From: Luzula sylvatica
Taxonomy: Eukaryota; Streptophyta; Magnoliopsida; Poales; Juncaceae
Direction: 5' to 3'
NCBI GenBank assembly: GCA_946800325.1
Contig: OX326957.1
Location: 61,215,070 to 61,279,069, forward strand
Length of the DNA: 64,000 nucleotides
Shown: one piece after another, positions 1 to 12,583 of the stretch
How positions within the stretch are numbered: position 1 is the stretch's first letter
Layout of the letters: each line of letters begins with the position of its first letter
Position numbers and translations under genes: made by a program
Notes under the pieces: generated by a model
The model's input: the letters and a program-made list of their open reading frames with translations, nothing else
Told to the model about the DNA's origin: nothing
The model's database searches: none

Positions 1-344
1 ACGATCTCCGACTCACGGTGGATACAAGTACAGGAGCGACACTTGTGGCTCTTCGATTGTGATCAAACCGAAGGAGCAAAACTGTCGGCTGTGGAAGAGT
101 GTGGACGTGGGACGCACGAAAGACAACGGAGGCGTGTCAAGACGGTGGGAGACGTGTGGTATGGGACGCACGGGCTAGTCACCAACGTGACACCGGAGAA
201 GGAAAGGATGCGAGCGATCAACCCTTCGTGCGTGATCAATTTCACGCTGGTAATCGTATATCCTTCTTTTGCATCATACCCTCGAAGTCATGGCGTGATC
301 TTGAATTTTGGGAACCGGACCGGGCCCGGGGACGGGATATTTCC
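1..344. other. GC-richer unassigned segment
   Basis: This segment has much higher GC than what follows. It contains a short internal duplication (GTGGGACGCACG near 108 and a similar string near 160) and ends in a GC-rich stretch with CCGGACCGGGCCCGGGG at 315-331. Open frames cross it but none resembles a protein I know. It may be the edge of an element that begins outside the window. Confidence 0.3.
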
Positions 345-640
345 CAACATATATTATATTACATTACATTACATTATAATGTTTTAAATTATTTTATATT
401 ATATTATTTTATACTATATTATAGTATACTATATTATATTATAATGTTTTATGTTATATTATATTATATTATATTATATTGTTTTATATTATATATTGTT
501 TTAAATTTTATTTTCTTATATTACATTATATGATAGTATATAATATAATGTTATTATTGTATAATATAATATAAATATAATATAATTATTATTCATAAAT
601 ATAATTTGATAAATATAATTTGAAGAAATAATATTATAAT
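345..640. repeat. AT-only low-complexity tract (TTATA / TTACA runs)
   Basis: Almost pure A/T made of degenerate 5-6 bp units such as ATTATATT and ACATT. It has no coding content. Confidence 0.85.
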
Positions 641-723
641 GAAATACATGGATAGCTATATCCATGTATTTGGAATACATTTTTTTTAGTGGGAGTACAA
701 AATACATGGACAAGAAATCATGT

Positions 724-816
724 CTCATCTAATCCCTCAAATCAAACAAGGGGTTTTAGGCTTATCTCGGATATCGAAATTCTATCCCATCTAATCCCTC
801 AAATCAAACATGCCCT
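724..816. repeat. Direct repeat, probable end of a MITE
   Basis: The string CATCTAATCCCTCAAATCAA occurs twice, beginning at about 724 and 787. The second copy runs into CAAACATGCCC. Strings of this kind are common at the ends of small plant DNA transposons. I could not find the other end, so the element is not delimited. Confidence 0.4.
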
Positions 817-839
817 ATGTCTATATAGGTTATTTGTTG

Positions 840-1660
840 GTTGGAGAAAGACGATATTTTGAGGAATCTTAAATGGTGCTCGAAAACTATCAACTTTATA
901 GCTTAAATGGTGTTTTTTGATTCATATTAATATATTGTCTATTTGTTATTTTTGTCAAGGATTGTTTATATTCAGTTTGATTATTACTAAACTTTGAATT
1001 GTTAACTGTGTTAAGATATGCACGTTAGTTTGTGTCATTTTTGGTTTCAATAATTATTTTGAACTATGTGTAGTTAGGTAACTTGTTGGTGATCTAAATA
1101 TCGAGTAGGGTGAGGTTTTTTTATTTGTTTGTGTGATTGAGACTATGTTTATGTTTGTTTGTGTATGACTTTACATTTCATTTGTGATGTTTTATGTATT
1201 TTTTTATTAGTACTTAATATTTTATTTATTTACATATTAGTTAATATAATAATAATTAATGTATTAATTAATATAATAATTAATATATTGTACATTAATT
1301 AATATATTAATTAATTAATATAATATTTCAATATATTATTATATTCATTAATATTTTTTTTTTTATTAGTACTTGAGAGAGAGGGGTTGGGGAGAGTATG
1401 AACATTAAAAGGGCATTTTAGGCATAAAAAGATTAGTGATTTAATTAAGATTTCAAATTTTGTTTAATCTGCCGGCAAGTTGAGAGTCTGGATACAATTG
1501 ATATTTTATAGGTTTCGAGTGGACAAAAATGATAAATCTTTAGTTTTGAAAGTATAAATTTGATAGTGGATTAATTTTGTGAGGAAATTAAAGATACCTT
1601 TAAGATTTAAGGTTTTTTGCTGGCTGAGCTATTATAAAAAAATTCTCACAATTGATAATC
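840..1660. other. AT-rich intergenic DNA
   Basis: The stretch contains poly-T runs and TTAATTAA-rich microsatellite-like DNA near 1240-1345. I see no gene or delimited element. Confidence 0.5.
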
Positions 1661-1674
1661 TGAAAAAAAAAAAA

Positions 1675-2640
1675 AAAAAAAAAGGGGAAGGAAGTTAGCA
1701 AATAGATGTGAATTATGTAAAAAAGAGGAGGAATCGGTGGTACATTTATTAAGTAATTGTGAAATTACAAAATGGATTTGGAGAAACATAAATGAATTGC
1801 TTGGAATTATCAATTCCATTTCTATCAGATCCATTTAATGCTATGCTTGATCAGGACCTGAAAATTGAAACAAGAGAATTAATTGCAGTTTTTATATCAA
1901 ATGTTTGGAGAGAGAGATGTAGAAGAATATTTCAAGGTTTACAAAAAAGAGAAAGGGAATTGATTGAATTGATAATTGAGGAATTCAAGTTATATCAGAA
2001 AATATTCGGAGATACAAAAGAAGACTAGGCTTTTTCGAGAGTAGAAGGAGAAGATGAGGAGGAGATACTTAATGAATCATGAATAAAAACTGGAAAAATT
2101 AATGAAAAAAGCAAGGTTATTAGTATCAATTTTTTCAAGCAAAAGAAAGAGATTGCTCAAACAAATACTTCGATTCGTACTTACAAGTCTTAAAGATCAA
2201 GTGATGGTACTCTTATTGATCCTATTGCGGTGCAGAGAGAGAGTATTGAAGAGAAGAATTTCCCCAGCTGAATCTAGGATTTTCCGACAAATCGCTAGAT
2301 GGGCTTGTTCTCTTTCGGACATGAATGAAAGTATAACGAAGGAGGTAATGAGGAAGGGGTAATGGAGAGAGAATTAGGGAGTATGCTGGAGAAAAAAAAA
2401 TGGGATCTATTTTCTTGGTTTTTTATCATTCCTTTTCCAAGTTCTCAAATTTCTAGGCTTTCAAAAATCTGGATTTTGTTTTCCAGTTTGTTAAAAGTCA
2501 GTGGAGTTTTTTTTTGCTTTGTGTGAGATATTAAGTTTTTTGAACAATTATTAAGGGTATTTTGGATTTGCTTGATCCTTAATACCCTTTTTTAGAGGCT
2601 GTAATATTTCGTTTTAATGAAATAAAATAATAGACGGGGG
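1675..2640 (+). mobile_element. 3' remnant of a LINE (non-LTR) retrotransposon
   Basis: In the frame starting near 1690 the translation reads CELCKKEEESVVHLLSNC and then W-I-W. This is the CxxC...HxxxxxC zinc-binding domain (zf-RVT) found downstream of reverse transcriptase in plant LINEs. The frame then closes, and the family's usual tail continues one frame over at 1792-2028 (FISNVWRERCRRIFQG, like the usual W..R..R.F motif). The remnant is therefore frameshifted and dead. No reverse transcriptase core lies upstream, so it is 5'-truncated. An A-rich stretch with AATAAAATAA near 2620 fits the LINE 3' end. Confidence 0.65.
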
Positions 2641-3522
2641 ACTTACCGAGCCCTCTCTTTTTTTCTCAAAAAACAAAAGTTGTGAGGACAAATTTGATGT
2701 TTGTATTTTTAGAGGGACGAATTTGGTATTTTAAAATTTAGAAGGGACATACAAAAAATTATTCGTTTGTTATATTATGTTATTTTCATTATTTTGAAAA
2801 TTAAATATTCGATTTTATGAATGCAACAATGTTAATTGTTAAAGATACTAAATGAGGTGACGGAAGCTTTGATTCGTCTTCTATCAGGTAATTAGAAAAG
2901 CCTTCGTCTTCGGTCTCTCCTTGAGAGGTCGATTAAACAAGTCAGAGCGTACAGGCCCGGTTGTTCGGCGGTTTAAAAAGCCTTCGACGAAAATTATTAA
3001 AACATCTTGTAAGTAGAAAATATATATATATTTTTCAAAATAAATGCTAAAATCTTCTGATTAAAACTGAAGGAATATATGAGCATTTTAATACATAAAC
3101 ATACTGATTAATAAAAGGCTAAATTTTAATCTGGGCCAAAACCCGTGAATAATGGCTTGTTCACTCTAGGCCTTTAAGTGGACACAATTCTTAATCGAAT
3201 CAATGAGAACTTTTCATTCAAAAGGGTGAACTTTTATTTAATCTCGCAAAGGGAAATATATTGCCAAAACTAGCTAATCAGAGAGTAATGGCATCAAAAA
3301 TTGAATTTACAACTTTTCCCAAATTGTATGTGCTCCAATGCTAATCAAACCAGCTTAGGAGAGTGGGCATGCAAAAATGGCAAAAAGCAAGAAATAAAGA
3401 GAGAAGGGAAAATAATGGCAGAGTTCTATTTGAGAACATGGATACTTGTCTAGGGACCTAACTTTGTACGACCCCACAAAACTAGAAATCACGAAATTAA
3501 ACATGCATTCTTTTCGAAGTGT
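2641..3522. other. Intergenic DNA, nothing recognised
   Basis: No coding frame of note. A short GC-richer island near 2850-2990 contains two copies of AAAAGCCTTCG (near 2897 and 2977). I cannot assign it. Confidence 0.4.
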
Positions 3523-3649
3523 GGTGTGAACAGGTCCGGTCCTAGGTTTTTGGGGGCTTTAAGCCAACAAAAAGACGGGGCTTTTGAAATCATAAACTAT
3601 ATTTTTTTTCAAATCAAAATGAGTTCGCAAAAATTATATTGTAATACAA

Positions 3650-4030
3650 TCAAAATGAGTTCGCAGAAAATAGACTGAAATTCGCAGAAAATAAGCTGAA
3701 AATCGCAGAAATTGTGCTGAAATTCGCAGAAAAATCCCTGAAAATCGCAGAAAAACCCTGAAATTCCCAGAAATCCACAGGAATTCTCAGAAAACCCCTG
3801 AAATTTGCAGAAAAGCCCTGGAAATCGCAGGAAACCCCTGGAAATCGCTGGAAAGTCCTGAAAATTCACAGAAAAATATTGTAAGCCGCTGGAAATCGCT
3901 GGAATATCCTGAAAATCGATGGAATGTCCTGAAAATCGCTGGAAATTGCTGAAAAATACCTGAAAATCGCTGAAAACTGCTGCAATTGCTGAAAATTCGA
4001 AGAAAAACGAAGAATTTCGCAGAAAAATTG
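3650..4030. repeat. Degenerate ~20-bp tandem array inside the hAT element
   Basis: The unit is close to CTGAAAATCGCAGAAA, repeated roughly 20 times with drift (cgcag, cgctg and ctcag variants). On the minus strand it reads as a repetitive open frame rich in F/C/E/Q, which is an artefact of the unit. Confidence 0.75.
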
Positions 4031-4295
4031 CTAAAATCGGAATCCGGTGGGTCCCTGGTGGTGGGGTTCGGCCTTGGATGCGGTGGTGGGCTCTGGAGAC
4101 AGTGAGGGCGGAATTTGGGCGAGAGTTAGTGTTTGGGTCGGGTTAGGGTTATTAGAGGGTTATTAGAGGGTTCGGGTCGGGTCAGGGGGGTCGGGTCGGG
4201 TCAGGGGAGTCGGGTCGGTCGGGTCGGGTAGTGGGTCGGGTCTGAGTGGGAGGTAAAGAATTGGGCTTGTGGGCTTGTTATATCATGGGTTTTTA

Positions 4296-4298
<3 letters not shown>

Positions 4299-4351
<53 letters not shown>
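4299..4351. repeat. (TA)n microsatellite
   Basis: About 25 TA dinucleotides, located inside the hAT element. Confidence 0.95.
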
Positions 4352-4353
<2 letters not shown>

Positions 4354-4439
4354 TAAAAAAAAATGGGGGGCTTTATTTTTTTGGGGGCTTTTTGCTTCGG
4401 CCTGCTGGGCCAAAGCCCAGGGCCGGGTCTGGGTGTGAA

Positions 4440-5678
4440 CTGTGAAGCCAAGGAAATATCGTACTTAGTTCTCTTATAATGGAAACCCATACCTCTCATT
4501 TGCCAGATTAAGAACTCACGGAGCTAACTTTTCTCCTGAAATGACTTTTTATAATACTCCCAAATAATTGCCATTAATTCTTTCTCTGGTTTTACTAGTG
4601 GAATTCTCTTTATTTATGCTCTACTTTCTAATTTCCATGGCCTTGTCCATCTGATCATTTGTGTTTCCACTGATACGATTATTTATTTTTACTTGTATTA
4701 ATGTATATAATACACTCAGTATTAGAGTTGACATATGTAAGCGAGTTAATTGGGAAATTATGCTCTAGATATGTATAGTAATGAAAAGTAATGTAGAATA
4801 CTCATGTAAGTATTGTACTTCTCCTAATTTTGAAGCCCCCGCTTCGGGTTCGGGTCAACAACAACAAAATTACATAATATAATTAATGAAATTTGGGTCC
4901 ATTATAAAAAAATTGGGGTCCATTTTAACAAAATTATATAATATAATATACAAATTTACTATTCATTACAAAAAATTGAGTTTTGTCCATGAAATGGTTT
5001 TGGACCTTTTAAATCCTTGGACTTATCCTAATACATGCAGTGTCATGTATTCGAAAAGGAAGAGAAGAAGAGAGGCCACCAGAATAGGGGGGTAAAGAAT
5101 AAAAGAATAAAGCCAGAAATGGCACGTATGTATAGATTGGGGAAGGTTCTTCGTAAGACAAGCATTAGGTTTGCTTTTTTACCTTAAAAGAAAAAGGGGG
5201 GAAAATGGAAGAGGAGAATGTCCAAACCTTCTCCAGCTTGGCAAAGAAAAAAAATTAAAGAAAAAAGGTATTCATTCTTTTCCAAAAGAATGAATTATTA
5301 GCAAATTTAAAATGAAAATTAAACGAGTGAGAGAGTGAGTGAGGCTAGTAAGAATAATAAGGTTCCACATGTCGAGTACCCATTAATTTCTATCATCACT
5401 TTACATACTTTCTTTCTTCCTCGATAAAACGAGGCGCCCCCATATCAATAGTCAAGACTCAAGACTCAATACCCAATTGTATGTGCAACTTGTTGATTAG
5501 CACAAACGTTAACACGTGATTAGTGTTGCACCACAATTTTTCATGGTCTATAGAAAACCTGAACCGCTAAATAAGGTGTATTATTTTTGTTTAGAAAAAA
5601 AAAATGAAGAAGACTCGTTTTGTCTTTTGTCTTTCAAATTAATGTTAATGAGACTTGAAATATAATCTTTCGCAACAT
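4440..5678. other. Intergenic DNA, nothing recognised
   Basis: AT-rich with purine-rich stretches near 5190-5350. I see no gene-like frame or delimited repeat. Confidence 0.45.
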
Positions 5679-5687
5679 ATAATTGTA

Positions 5688-7235
5688 CGAGAGTTCTATC
5701 ATACACTCATTTTGTTTATGATACACTCTTTTTCAAGAATATTTTGAGTAATTATCAATTAATGAGTATTTAAGATAAATTTTCAAGTATACTAAGAGCA
5801 TACTCGCGCTACGCGGCGAGATGTTAATTATGTTTTTCATTGTAATACAAAGTACATATAAATATGATAATATTGATAAATTCATTTCATAAGATAATTA
5901 TTTGAACTAATTTGTTTATGATTATATATATGTTTTACATTATTTTACATTATGATGACAATAAATTTCATTTTTCTAATTACATAAAAACTATATTAAT
6001 GACATTGTACAATAATAATATAAGAGGTATAACATGATTTTACAAAAAACATAACAAATATTATATCATTGTTATTCACAATATTTCATACAATATCAAA
6101 TATAAAAATAACGAATCATACAACATGTGTAGTAACGTATCATTAATTACATAATGCGATGAAAATTATAAGTAATATCAAACTTAATAGTGAAAATAAT
6201 TTCATGAATAATATAAAAAATTAATTTAGCATAAACATAAACATAAATTATTTTATATCATATGATCTTTTTTTAGTTTTATATTTTGAAAAATAACATT
6301 ATTATTTGACAAGTGTTTATAAATTTAAGAAATTATTTCGATGGATAAACATTTTTTATTTCTATTATTCTTCAAAAAAAAATATGATTTCTTTTATTAG
6401 AAACACAAATATAATACTTAGTATTATATGGTATTAGTATAGTTATGATTTTTTAAAAATAAATATTAATATTGAAAAATTTATTGTGTAAATGAAATAA
6501 TGAAAATTTTATTTGGTAAAAATACACTTTTGCATTGTACTTTTTACATGATATGTTACAAATTAAAATTATGGAAAATAATATGTATGAACTATACTAA
6601 TATGGATGTCAAAATAAAGAGAAAAATTAAACGGATATATTTGATGAACTTTTAAAATTAAAATTCTGAAAATAATAATACTATATGTTGTATGTTTATA
6701 ATATTACATATTAAGTTATTAATATTTCATATATAATCTTTTCATCTTCCATTGGATTCACATTTGATCATGTAATTTTGTGTGAAATGATAAATAATTG
6801 AATAAACTTAATATAACATGAACCTAACCAATAATAATAGTCCACATCATTAATATATGATGGTGTGATTTTCTATAAATCCTTAAAACATAATGTAAAA
6901 TAAGGGACACTCAAATGGCTACAAACAAAAAATGTTCATAAAAAATCAATCTTGTATAGTCGTTAGATAAGGTGTACAATGATTAATTAATGTACTAAAT
7001 TTTGCCACATATCATAATCTCATGGTTAAAAAAAAAAGTGGTGATGTGGCACAAGGAAATTGCATAAAGTTGGGTCCAAAATAAGGGTTTGGGCAAATTT
7101 ATCAATAAATGATAGGCTAAATAGGAAATTTGAATATTTCATGAAAGAACAAATATCCATAAAAAGTAAAATTTATGATACATCCTTCTAAATACCCAAA
7201 ATATCATTTTAAAAGGGTGTATGATAGAACTCCCC
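5688..7235. mobile_element. Mutator-like MITE (9-bp TSD), interrupted by a Helitron
   Basis: The left end GAGTTCTATCATACACTC is matched by the inverted right end GGGTGTATGATAGAACTCCCC (7215-7235, slightly longer). An exact 9-bp duplication ATAATTGTA flanks the element (5679-5687 and 7236-7244). A 9-bp TSD with TIRs is typical of Mutator-like elements. Two relatives with the same terminal string are at 33058 and 63104. Its centre is occupied by a Helitron-like insertion. Confidence 0.75.
5792..7098 (-). mobile_element. Helitron, family A copy 1 (non-autonomous)
   Basis: On the minus strand the left border has the hairpin CTCGCCGCGTAGCGCGAG followed within about 10 nt by TTAG and then T. This is a slightly mutated form of the Helitron 3' terminus (hairpin then CTAG, next to T). 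The interior near 6900-7095 aligns by eye with 41100-41370 (strings such as GTAAAATAAGGGACAC and GTCCAAAATAAGGG), which defines a two-copy family in the same orientation. The right (5') border is only approximate, taken from where that similarity ends. Confidence 0.6.
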
Positions 7236-7244
7236 ATAATTGTA

Positions 7245-9026
7245 TGTCTCACGCTAAATCAACTATGTTATGGCTTCATTGACAAGCTGTATTATTTAAT
7301 AAAATGTAAATTTACTTTTATTATTATATACATCAATGCTAGTTTACAATATAAGTTCCTAACAATATTATAGATTTCTACATAGATTAATGTATATTTA
7401 TTTGAATAAAACATGCATGGCCGGTCGAGGCCTTAAACGATTATATTTTAAGTTATTAGAATTTTAAAAAATAATATTACATGATAGGAGAAAAATAAAT
7501 TCCCTATTGAAAATAATTACGGACAAATTAAGACGATCAGATTAAAGTTTATGAATTTAAAAATATGTCATGCATACCAAAATGAATAAAGAATTTTTAC
7601 TGATCTATTATTTTTCCTTTTTATGTTCTTTCTTCTCAAAAAAAAAAATTATATTTTCCGCCTTCATGAAAACAAGTAAGCAACAAAAAATCACGAGGCC
7701 CTCGATTTTGAGAGGCCTTAGCTGGTCGCCTTTCCGGCCAAAAAAATTTCTAGATTCATGAAATTTTTCTATTTTCCGCCTTTCCGGCCAAAGGCCATGA
7801 CCGGCTATGAAAGGCCATGAAAACATAGATAGATTCATAGATTCATGAAAATAGTCTATATTTTTTTTTTAAGGAGGGTTGGCATACTAACCCTACAAAT
7901 TTGTATTGATAATCCTAATAATATTGTTTAGATACAATATATCTAGAAGAAAATAGTACATATTATAAAAAAAATAGATATTCGTCACTATTAAAAAAAT
8001 TATATTTATATACCATAATACATATTTATGTTAAAACAACCTTGCAAGAAATAGCATACAAGCTAAAATTAGAATATATAATTTATAAAAAAATATATAT
8101 ATACATCATTTTTAGATATATTTTTTGAAAAATAATATACAAGCTAAAATTATATTCACCGGTATCACTATTTATCATTTTGTTTAGATATATAAATCAA
8201 TCATTTTGTGCAAGTAGATTTTTTCTATAAGTCCAAGGGTAATTAAAAAACTCTAATCATACCGAAAACCACCAAACTTTGGAACTCTCAAAAGTTTCTG
8301 ATTCGTTGTGTCTCCCTTTATTTTGAATAGTTTATGGTCGAAATATACATAAACGGTTCAATTTCCTTTATCTTTTCAAAAATAGAAACAAGTAGTGGAT
8401 TTAATACGGGGTTATATACATTTTCTCAAACACCAAAAAGTTGAATTGATGCGACAATCGAGAAAGATTAATTAAATTGATTAGTAATGAAATTAATATT
8501 TAGTTTGATTGATTCAATTAAAAAATATAATCAATCTAATTAACTCTTCTGGCATCAACTATGATTTTTTGTCTTCGTGGGACATAGTATTTATATGACG
8601 TGCATTGTCGATGTGTCGATGTATGACGAATTTACAGGGAAGGATTTACTTTCAGAAAGCTTTTTGAAGTCAACACCAAAAATCGTAAATTCAATAAAAA
8701 AAAAGTCATGTCAAATTAATTCCAAATTCGAAATTCTGATAGATAGCATCGATTTATCTCCTTTTATGAATTAGAACAAATATCTGTCTCCGTGAATATA
8801 ATATAAAGAGAACAAATATCTTTCAGAAATAAACCTGAGAATTAACTTAATTATATTAGTTTATGTCAAAAAAAAAACTGTTAAGAATATATGAATGAGA
8901 TGAGGTGGCCAACTTGAGGGAATTCATGGCAATTAGCGTGATTCTTTCGTCTGGCCCCCATCTAGTTCTGTACTTCATGCACATATAATATTCAACAAAA
9001 TGTCCTCAAATTTTCTTTTGTTACAC
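7245..9026. other. Intergenic DNA upstream of the TFL1 gene
   Basis: AT-rich. At about 7670-7850 there is a GC-richer patch with repeated and inverted GGCC strings (TTTCCGGCCAAAGGCCATG and neighbours) that could fold, but I see no element borders. No gene-like frames. Confidence 0.4.
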
Positions 9027-9034
9027 TATAAATA
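9027..9034 (+). promoter_or_regulatory. TATA box of the TFL1-like gene
   Basis: TATAAATA lies 141 bp upstream of the start codon at 9175. The spacing gives a leader of about 110 nt. No other strong TATA lies closer. Confidence 0.6.
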
Positions 9035-9174
9035 GAGTCCATTGGTTCCATTTGTCTCCACAACAATCAACGCTAGTCGATTACTTCACTTGGTTCGATC
9101 CATTTATCCATTCGTGAAACACACAAACATTACCTAGCTACTACACTAACTAATTATTTGCGTTGCGAATTGAA

Positions 9175-10010
9175 ATGTCGAGACCCTTGGAGCCTTTGAT
9201 CGTGGGGAAGGTGATTGGAGAGGTTCTCGATTCGTTTCATCCGAGTGTTAAAATGACAGTCACGTACAATAGTAACAAGCAAGTCTTTAACGGGCACGAG
9301 TTCTTTCCTTCCGCCGTTGCGGCTAAGCCACGAGTTGAGGTTCCAGGCGGCGATCTCAGATCGTTCTTCACACTCGTATGGATAATATATTCTTCCATAT
9401 ATACATGCTAAAATATTTAAGTTTCGTTCAAGTGCAATTATTGGTTTACTTATGCTCTTCATTATTCAGGTCATGACTGATCCCGACGTGCCGGGACCCA
9501 GCGACCCCTACTTAAGAGAGCACCTTCACTGGTACTTATATAATGATTTGCGTAAATATATGCACCGAAACATGTATACGTATCAAGCACGCGTATAACC
9601 TAAATTTTTCCATTGATGATTATCTGTCTTAATTGCAGGATCGTCAATGATATACCCGGAACTACTGATGTTTCTTTTGGTTAGTCCATTTTCATTGAAT
9701 TAATTTGTGTGTATATAATTATGGAGTGTATGTGAGAATTTCATGATTGAATTCTAGTTGATTTTAATATGACCCATATGATATACACACAGGAAGGGAG
9801 GTGGTGAATTATGAAAGCCCGAGGCCGAACATAGGGATACACCGTTTCATCTTCGTGTTGTTCAAACAGAAGCGTCGTCAAGCAGTGGACATTCCTTCCT
9901 CGAGGGATCACTTCAATACTCGCCAGTTCGCCGAAGACAATGATCTCGGCCTGCCCGTGGCGGCAGTATATTTTAATGCCCAGAGGGAGACTGCAGCTCG
10001 CAGGCGTTGA
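9175..10010 (+). CDS. TFL1: TERMINAL FLOWER 1-like PEBP protein
   Basis: A phosphatidylethanolamine-binding-protein family floral repressor. TFL1 proteins act with bZIP FD and 14-3-3 proteins in the meristem to keep growth indeterminate. Four exons (9175-9375, 9470-9531, 9639-9679, 9793-10010) of 201, 62, 41 and 218 bp encode 173 residues. The 62- and 41-bp middle exons are the invariant FT/TFL1 architecture. Seen in the protein: [10 protein letters not shown] and the GIHR motif at about 116-119. His85 (REHLHW) marks the repressor clade, where FT has Tyr. Asp140 in SSRDHFNTR is the TFL1-type residue of the external loop, where FT has Gln. The C-terminus ends [10 protein letters not shown]. 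The N-terminus [11 protein letters not shown] resembles legume Dt1/TFL1 more than CEN or BFT. All splice sites are GT-AG and the frame is intact, so the gene looks functional. Confidence 0.95.
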
Positions 10011-10985
10011 TTTAATACATAGTTTTATCTGGATTGGATTTCACATGCCAATTAGGTGCCGCTCGTTATCGTTATGCTATCGATCTTTATTATTATATGA
10101 TCTAATTTAATAAAATTATGTATATCCTTGCTCGGGATTTGAATTTGAATTTGAATTGTACCTGGTATTGTATTTTTTACATTCAAATTCGAGATTGATT
10201 AGAGCTTTGAGTGTAATAATGATATATATAATTGGTTTGGCAAGGAAGTGGAAATAATGTACTACGAGTGAACCTTTTTTTGTATATATATATGGTACAA
10301 AAATGAGACGTGTCGAGTGATAAAGGGTTAGGGTATGTTATGTTCCATTAGGAGCCCATTGATTTGTGTTCCCTCGAGATGCTATCTCCATCTTAGCTTC
10401 CTTTTCTCGCCAATGTAACCTTTCTCTGTTCACTGATTAGATCTTCATTCATATTAAGAAATAAAAGGTATGTGTCTTTCTTTTGCACCGTGACGGGTTA
10501 ACAATTAATAATTAACAAGAAGCATTCGATTAACAGTTAACTAATATATATTTAACATACATATGAATTAATAATTAATAAGTAATATTAATTAATTGTT
10601 AATTGAGTGTTTTTTTTTGTTAATTATCAGTTAATTAAGTGTGTTAATTAGGAATATAGAGAATCAGAGATGCCATGGTGGGTTGTTGGGGTAGAGAAAT
10701 ACTTTCCCTTCTATACACATATCCATCTTCTTCTTCTTCTTTTCTAAGGAATGCAAGCGTGATAATGTCCGGTCCATTCATTTTTTTTTAAAGGAGAAAA
10801 AAAAATGTTTACATCAATTTACATTAACTTAAATAAAAGGAATGAAGGAGATACAATTAACGCGTTAACAATGAACACCTAATCTGTGCGTCAAGTCCTT
10901 CAATGTCGAGAACAACAATAATTACATATGTGTTTTTCTCTTAAAAATCATATAGTTTCGTTCGCACAATAATGTCCAAATAGTG
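10011..10985. other. 3' flank of TFL1-like gene and intergenic DNA
   Basis: An AATAAAAT candidate poly(A) signal lies about 100 bp past the stop. The rest is AT-rich with TTAATTA runs near 10500-10640. No gene recognised. Confidence 0.4.
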
Positions 10986-10993
10986 GTTAGCCA

Positions 10994-11898
10994 TAGGAGT
11001 GTACATAAAATTTTCCAACCCGTCCAACCCGACCTGGACCGACCCATTTTTTGCGGGTTTCGAAGTAGTTGGGTCGGGTCCTGGTTGAAACTTTGATAAA
11101 CCCGGAAGTATGGGTTGGGTTATGGGTTTGAAACTAAAAACCTGCATTAACCCAACCCGATCCGTACAATTCCAAATTTCCATATAATTGTTTATGTTTT
11201 TAATATAAATTATATGATATGCTATTTTTTCTTAAATTATATAGTTATTATTAATTATTTTCAATATTATATAGTATCTTATTTTCTTATATAAATATTA
11301 TGTTTATCAAGTAATAAAAATTTCTCAAAGTAAAATATAAAATTTGTTAACTTAAATTAAATATGACATATTTTGTTTTCTCACAAAAAAATGAGTATTC
11401 TTCTTTTGTTATTTTTTATTCCGTTTAAGAGTAAGTTTCGTCTTTTGTTGTTATTTTGTATTTTCTTTAATACTAAGGTTTTTATTTTTTATGATATCAC
11501 TATATCAATTTTGTCACGAAATATATAATAAGTTTGAATTTTGAATTTTTTTTATATAATTTGTGTTTTATATTTATTGTCAACAAGAATGAAATAAATA
11601 GAATGAGATGTTGATTATGCATGTTTTGTTTGGATTTGGGTGTTTGTAAAATATTTTTCGATGATCTAATTTAAAAAATAATTTTTGATACATATTTTTT
11701 TGTGAACATATATCGTTATAGTATGTATTTAGAAAAAAAACCCGGCTAACCCGCCCAACCCGGTCAAGATGGGTTTGAAAAATTTTATAGGTATCATAGG
11801 TTGGGTTGGGTTGGGTTGGGTTGGAAAAATGAAAACCCATTTTAGTTGGGTTGGGTTACAGTTTGAATAAAAACCAACCCGGTCTATGTACACCCCTA
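10994..11898. mobile_element. Non-autonomous hAT-type element
   Basis: The termini are TAGGAGTGTACATA and, from the other end, TAGGGGTGTACATAGA. The flanks are GTTAGCCA (10986-10993) and GTTAGTCA (11899-11906), an 8-bp TSD with one mismatch. The subterminal regions are rich in AACCCG/CGGGTT. There is no transposase; the open frames are chance. Confidence 0.8.
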
Positions 11899-11929
11899 GT
11901 TAGTCACTTAATATCTCATTGCTTCATTT

Positions 11930-12575
11930 CGGATTTGGACATTTTTTCTCGAATATCCCACCAAAGACTCTGAAGAGGTAGAATAGGTGCACACTTGATT
12001 TTTCACCATGTTCCGCAAAGCCATAAAAAACGGACGCTCGTGGAGTAGATGGTTCGCCGATTCTTGTGTTGAACATAGGACACAAACCGATTCATGCGGT
12101 CAACCTCATTTTATCAAATTTTCGTCATTTGAATGCGGTTGTTTAAAGCTAACCATCCAAACATCTTTACTTTGAGCGGCACTTTGACTTTTTAATAACG
12201 TCGAATGAGATATCCGAGCATATATCGTTGCCGAGTCGTAATGTAGCTCGGTTTCATTGGCTGAGGTGAATAGTCCGCCTATTGGTGAACCAGTAGAGAG
12301 GGAAAGCAATCTTTGGACGTCTCGGGGGTGGATATGTAGGCGAGGTCCCCGGCTCGTTCAACATTGTATATAGGTCTCGAATTGTGGATGATCATTGTGA
12401 AGTTTTGTCGTTGTCAAGTTTCAAAATCCATTTCATCGCCAATGTTTGGTTATGTTTGTTGAGGTCAATATTTGCCACGTCAATGTTTCTTGCTTGTTCA
12501 CGACACAATATTATTTGTGCAAGTAAACGTGTAGGGGTTGATATTTTCGGTCCATTAGGATTTAAGACCATTACA
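11930..12575 (-). pseudogene. Decayed LINE fragment (zf-RVT region)
   Basis: On the minus strand the translation carries CVLCSTQESANHLLHERPFF after an in-frame stop. This is the CxxC...H part of the zinc-binding domain behind plant LINE reverse transcriptases. Upstream in the same direction, around 12320-12560, there are LINE-like strings (MKWILKL, a typical linker). Stops and frame changes interrupt the fragment, so it is dead. Confidence 0.5.
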
Positions 12576-12583
12576 GTTCAAAT

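Larger units (their letters stand above)
3531..4431. mobile_element. Non-autonomous hAT-type element with perfect 8-bp TSD
   Basis: The ends are terminal inverted repeats: CAGGTCCGGTCCTAGG on the left and, read inward from the right, CAGACCCGGCCCTGGG. The element is flanked by an exact 8-bp target duplication GGTGTGAA (3523-3530 and 4432-4439). An 8-bp TSD with a CAG-type terminus is the hAT signature. There is no transposase. The interior has a tandem array of about 20-bp units, a GGGTCGGGTC-rich block and a TA microsatellite. Confidence 0.85.

Noticed and set aside
43..533. 114- and 144-codon frames at the left edge
   Set aside because: They run into an AT-only repeat (YYIILYY strings) and are not supported by any motif.
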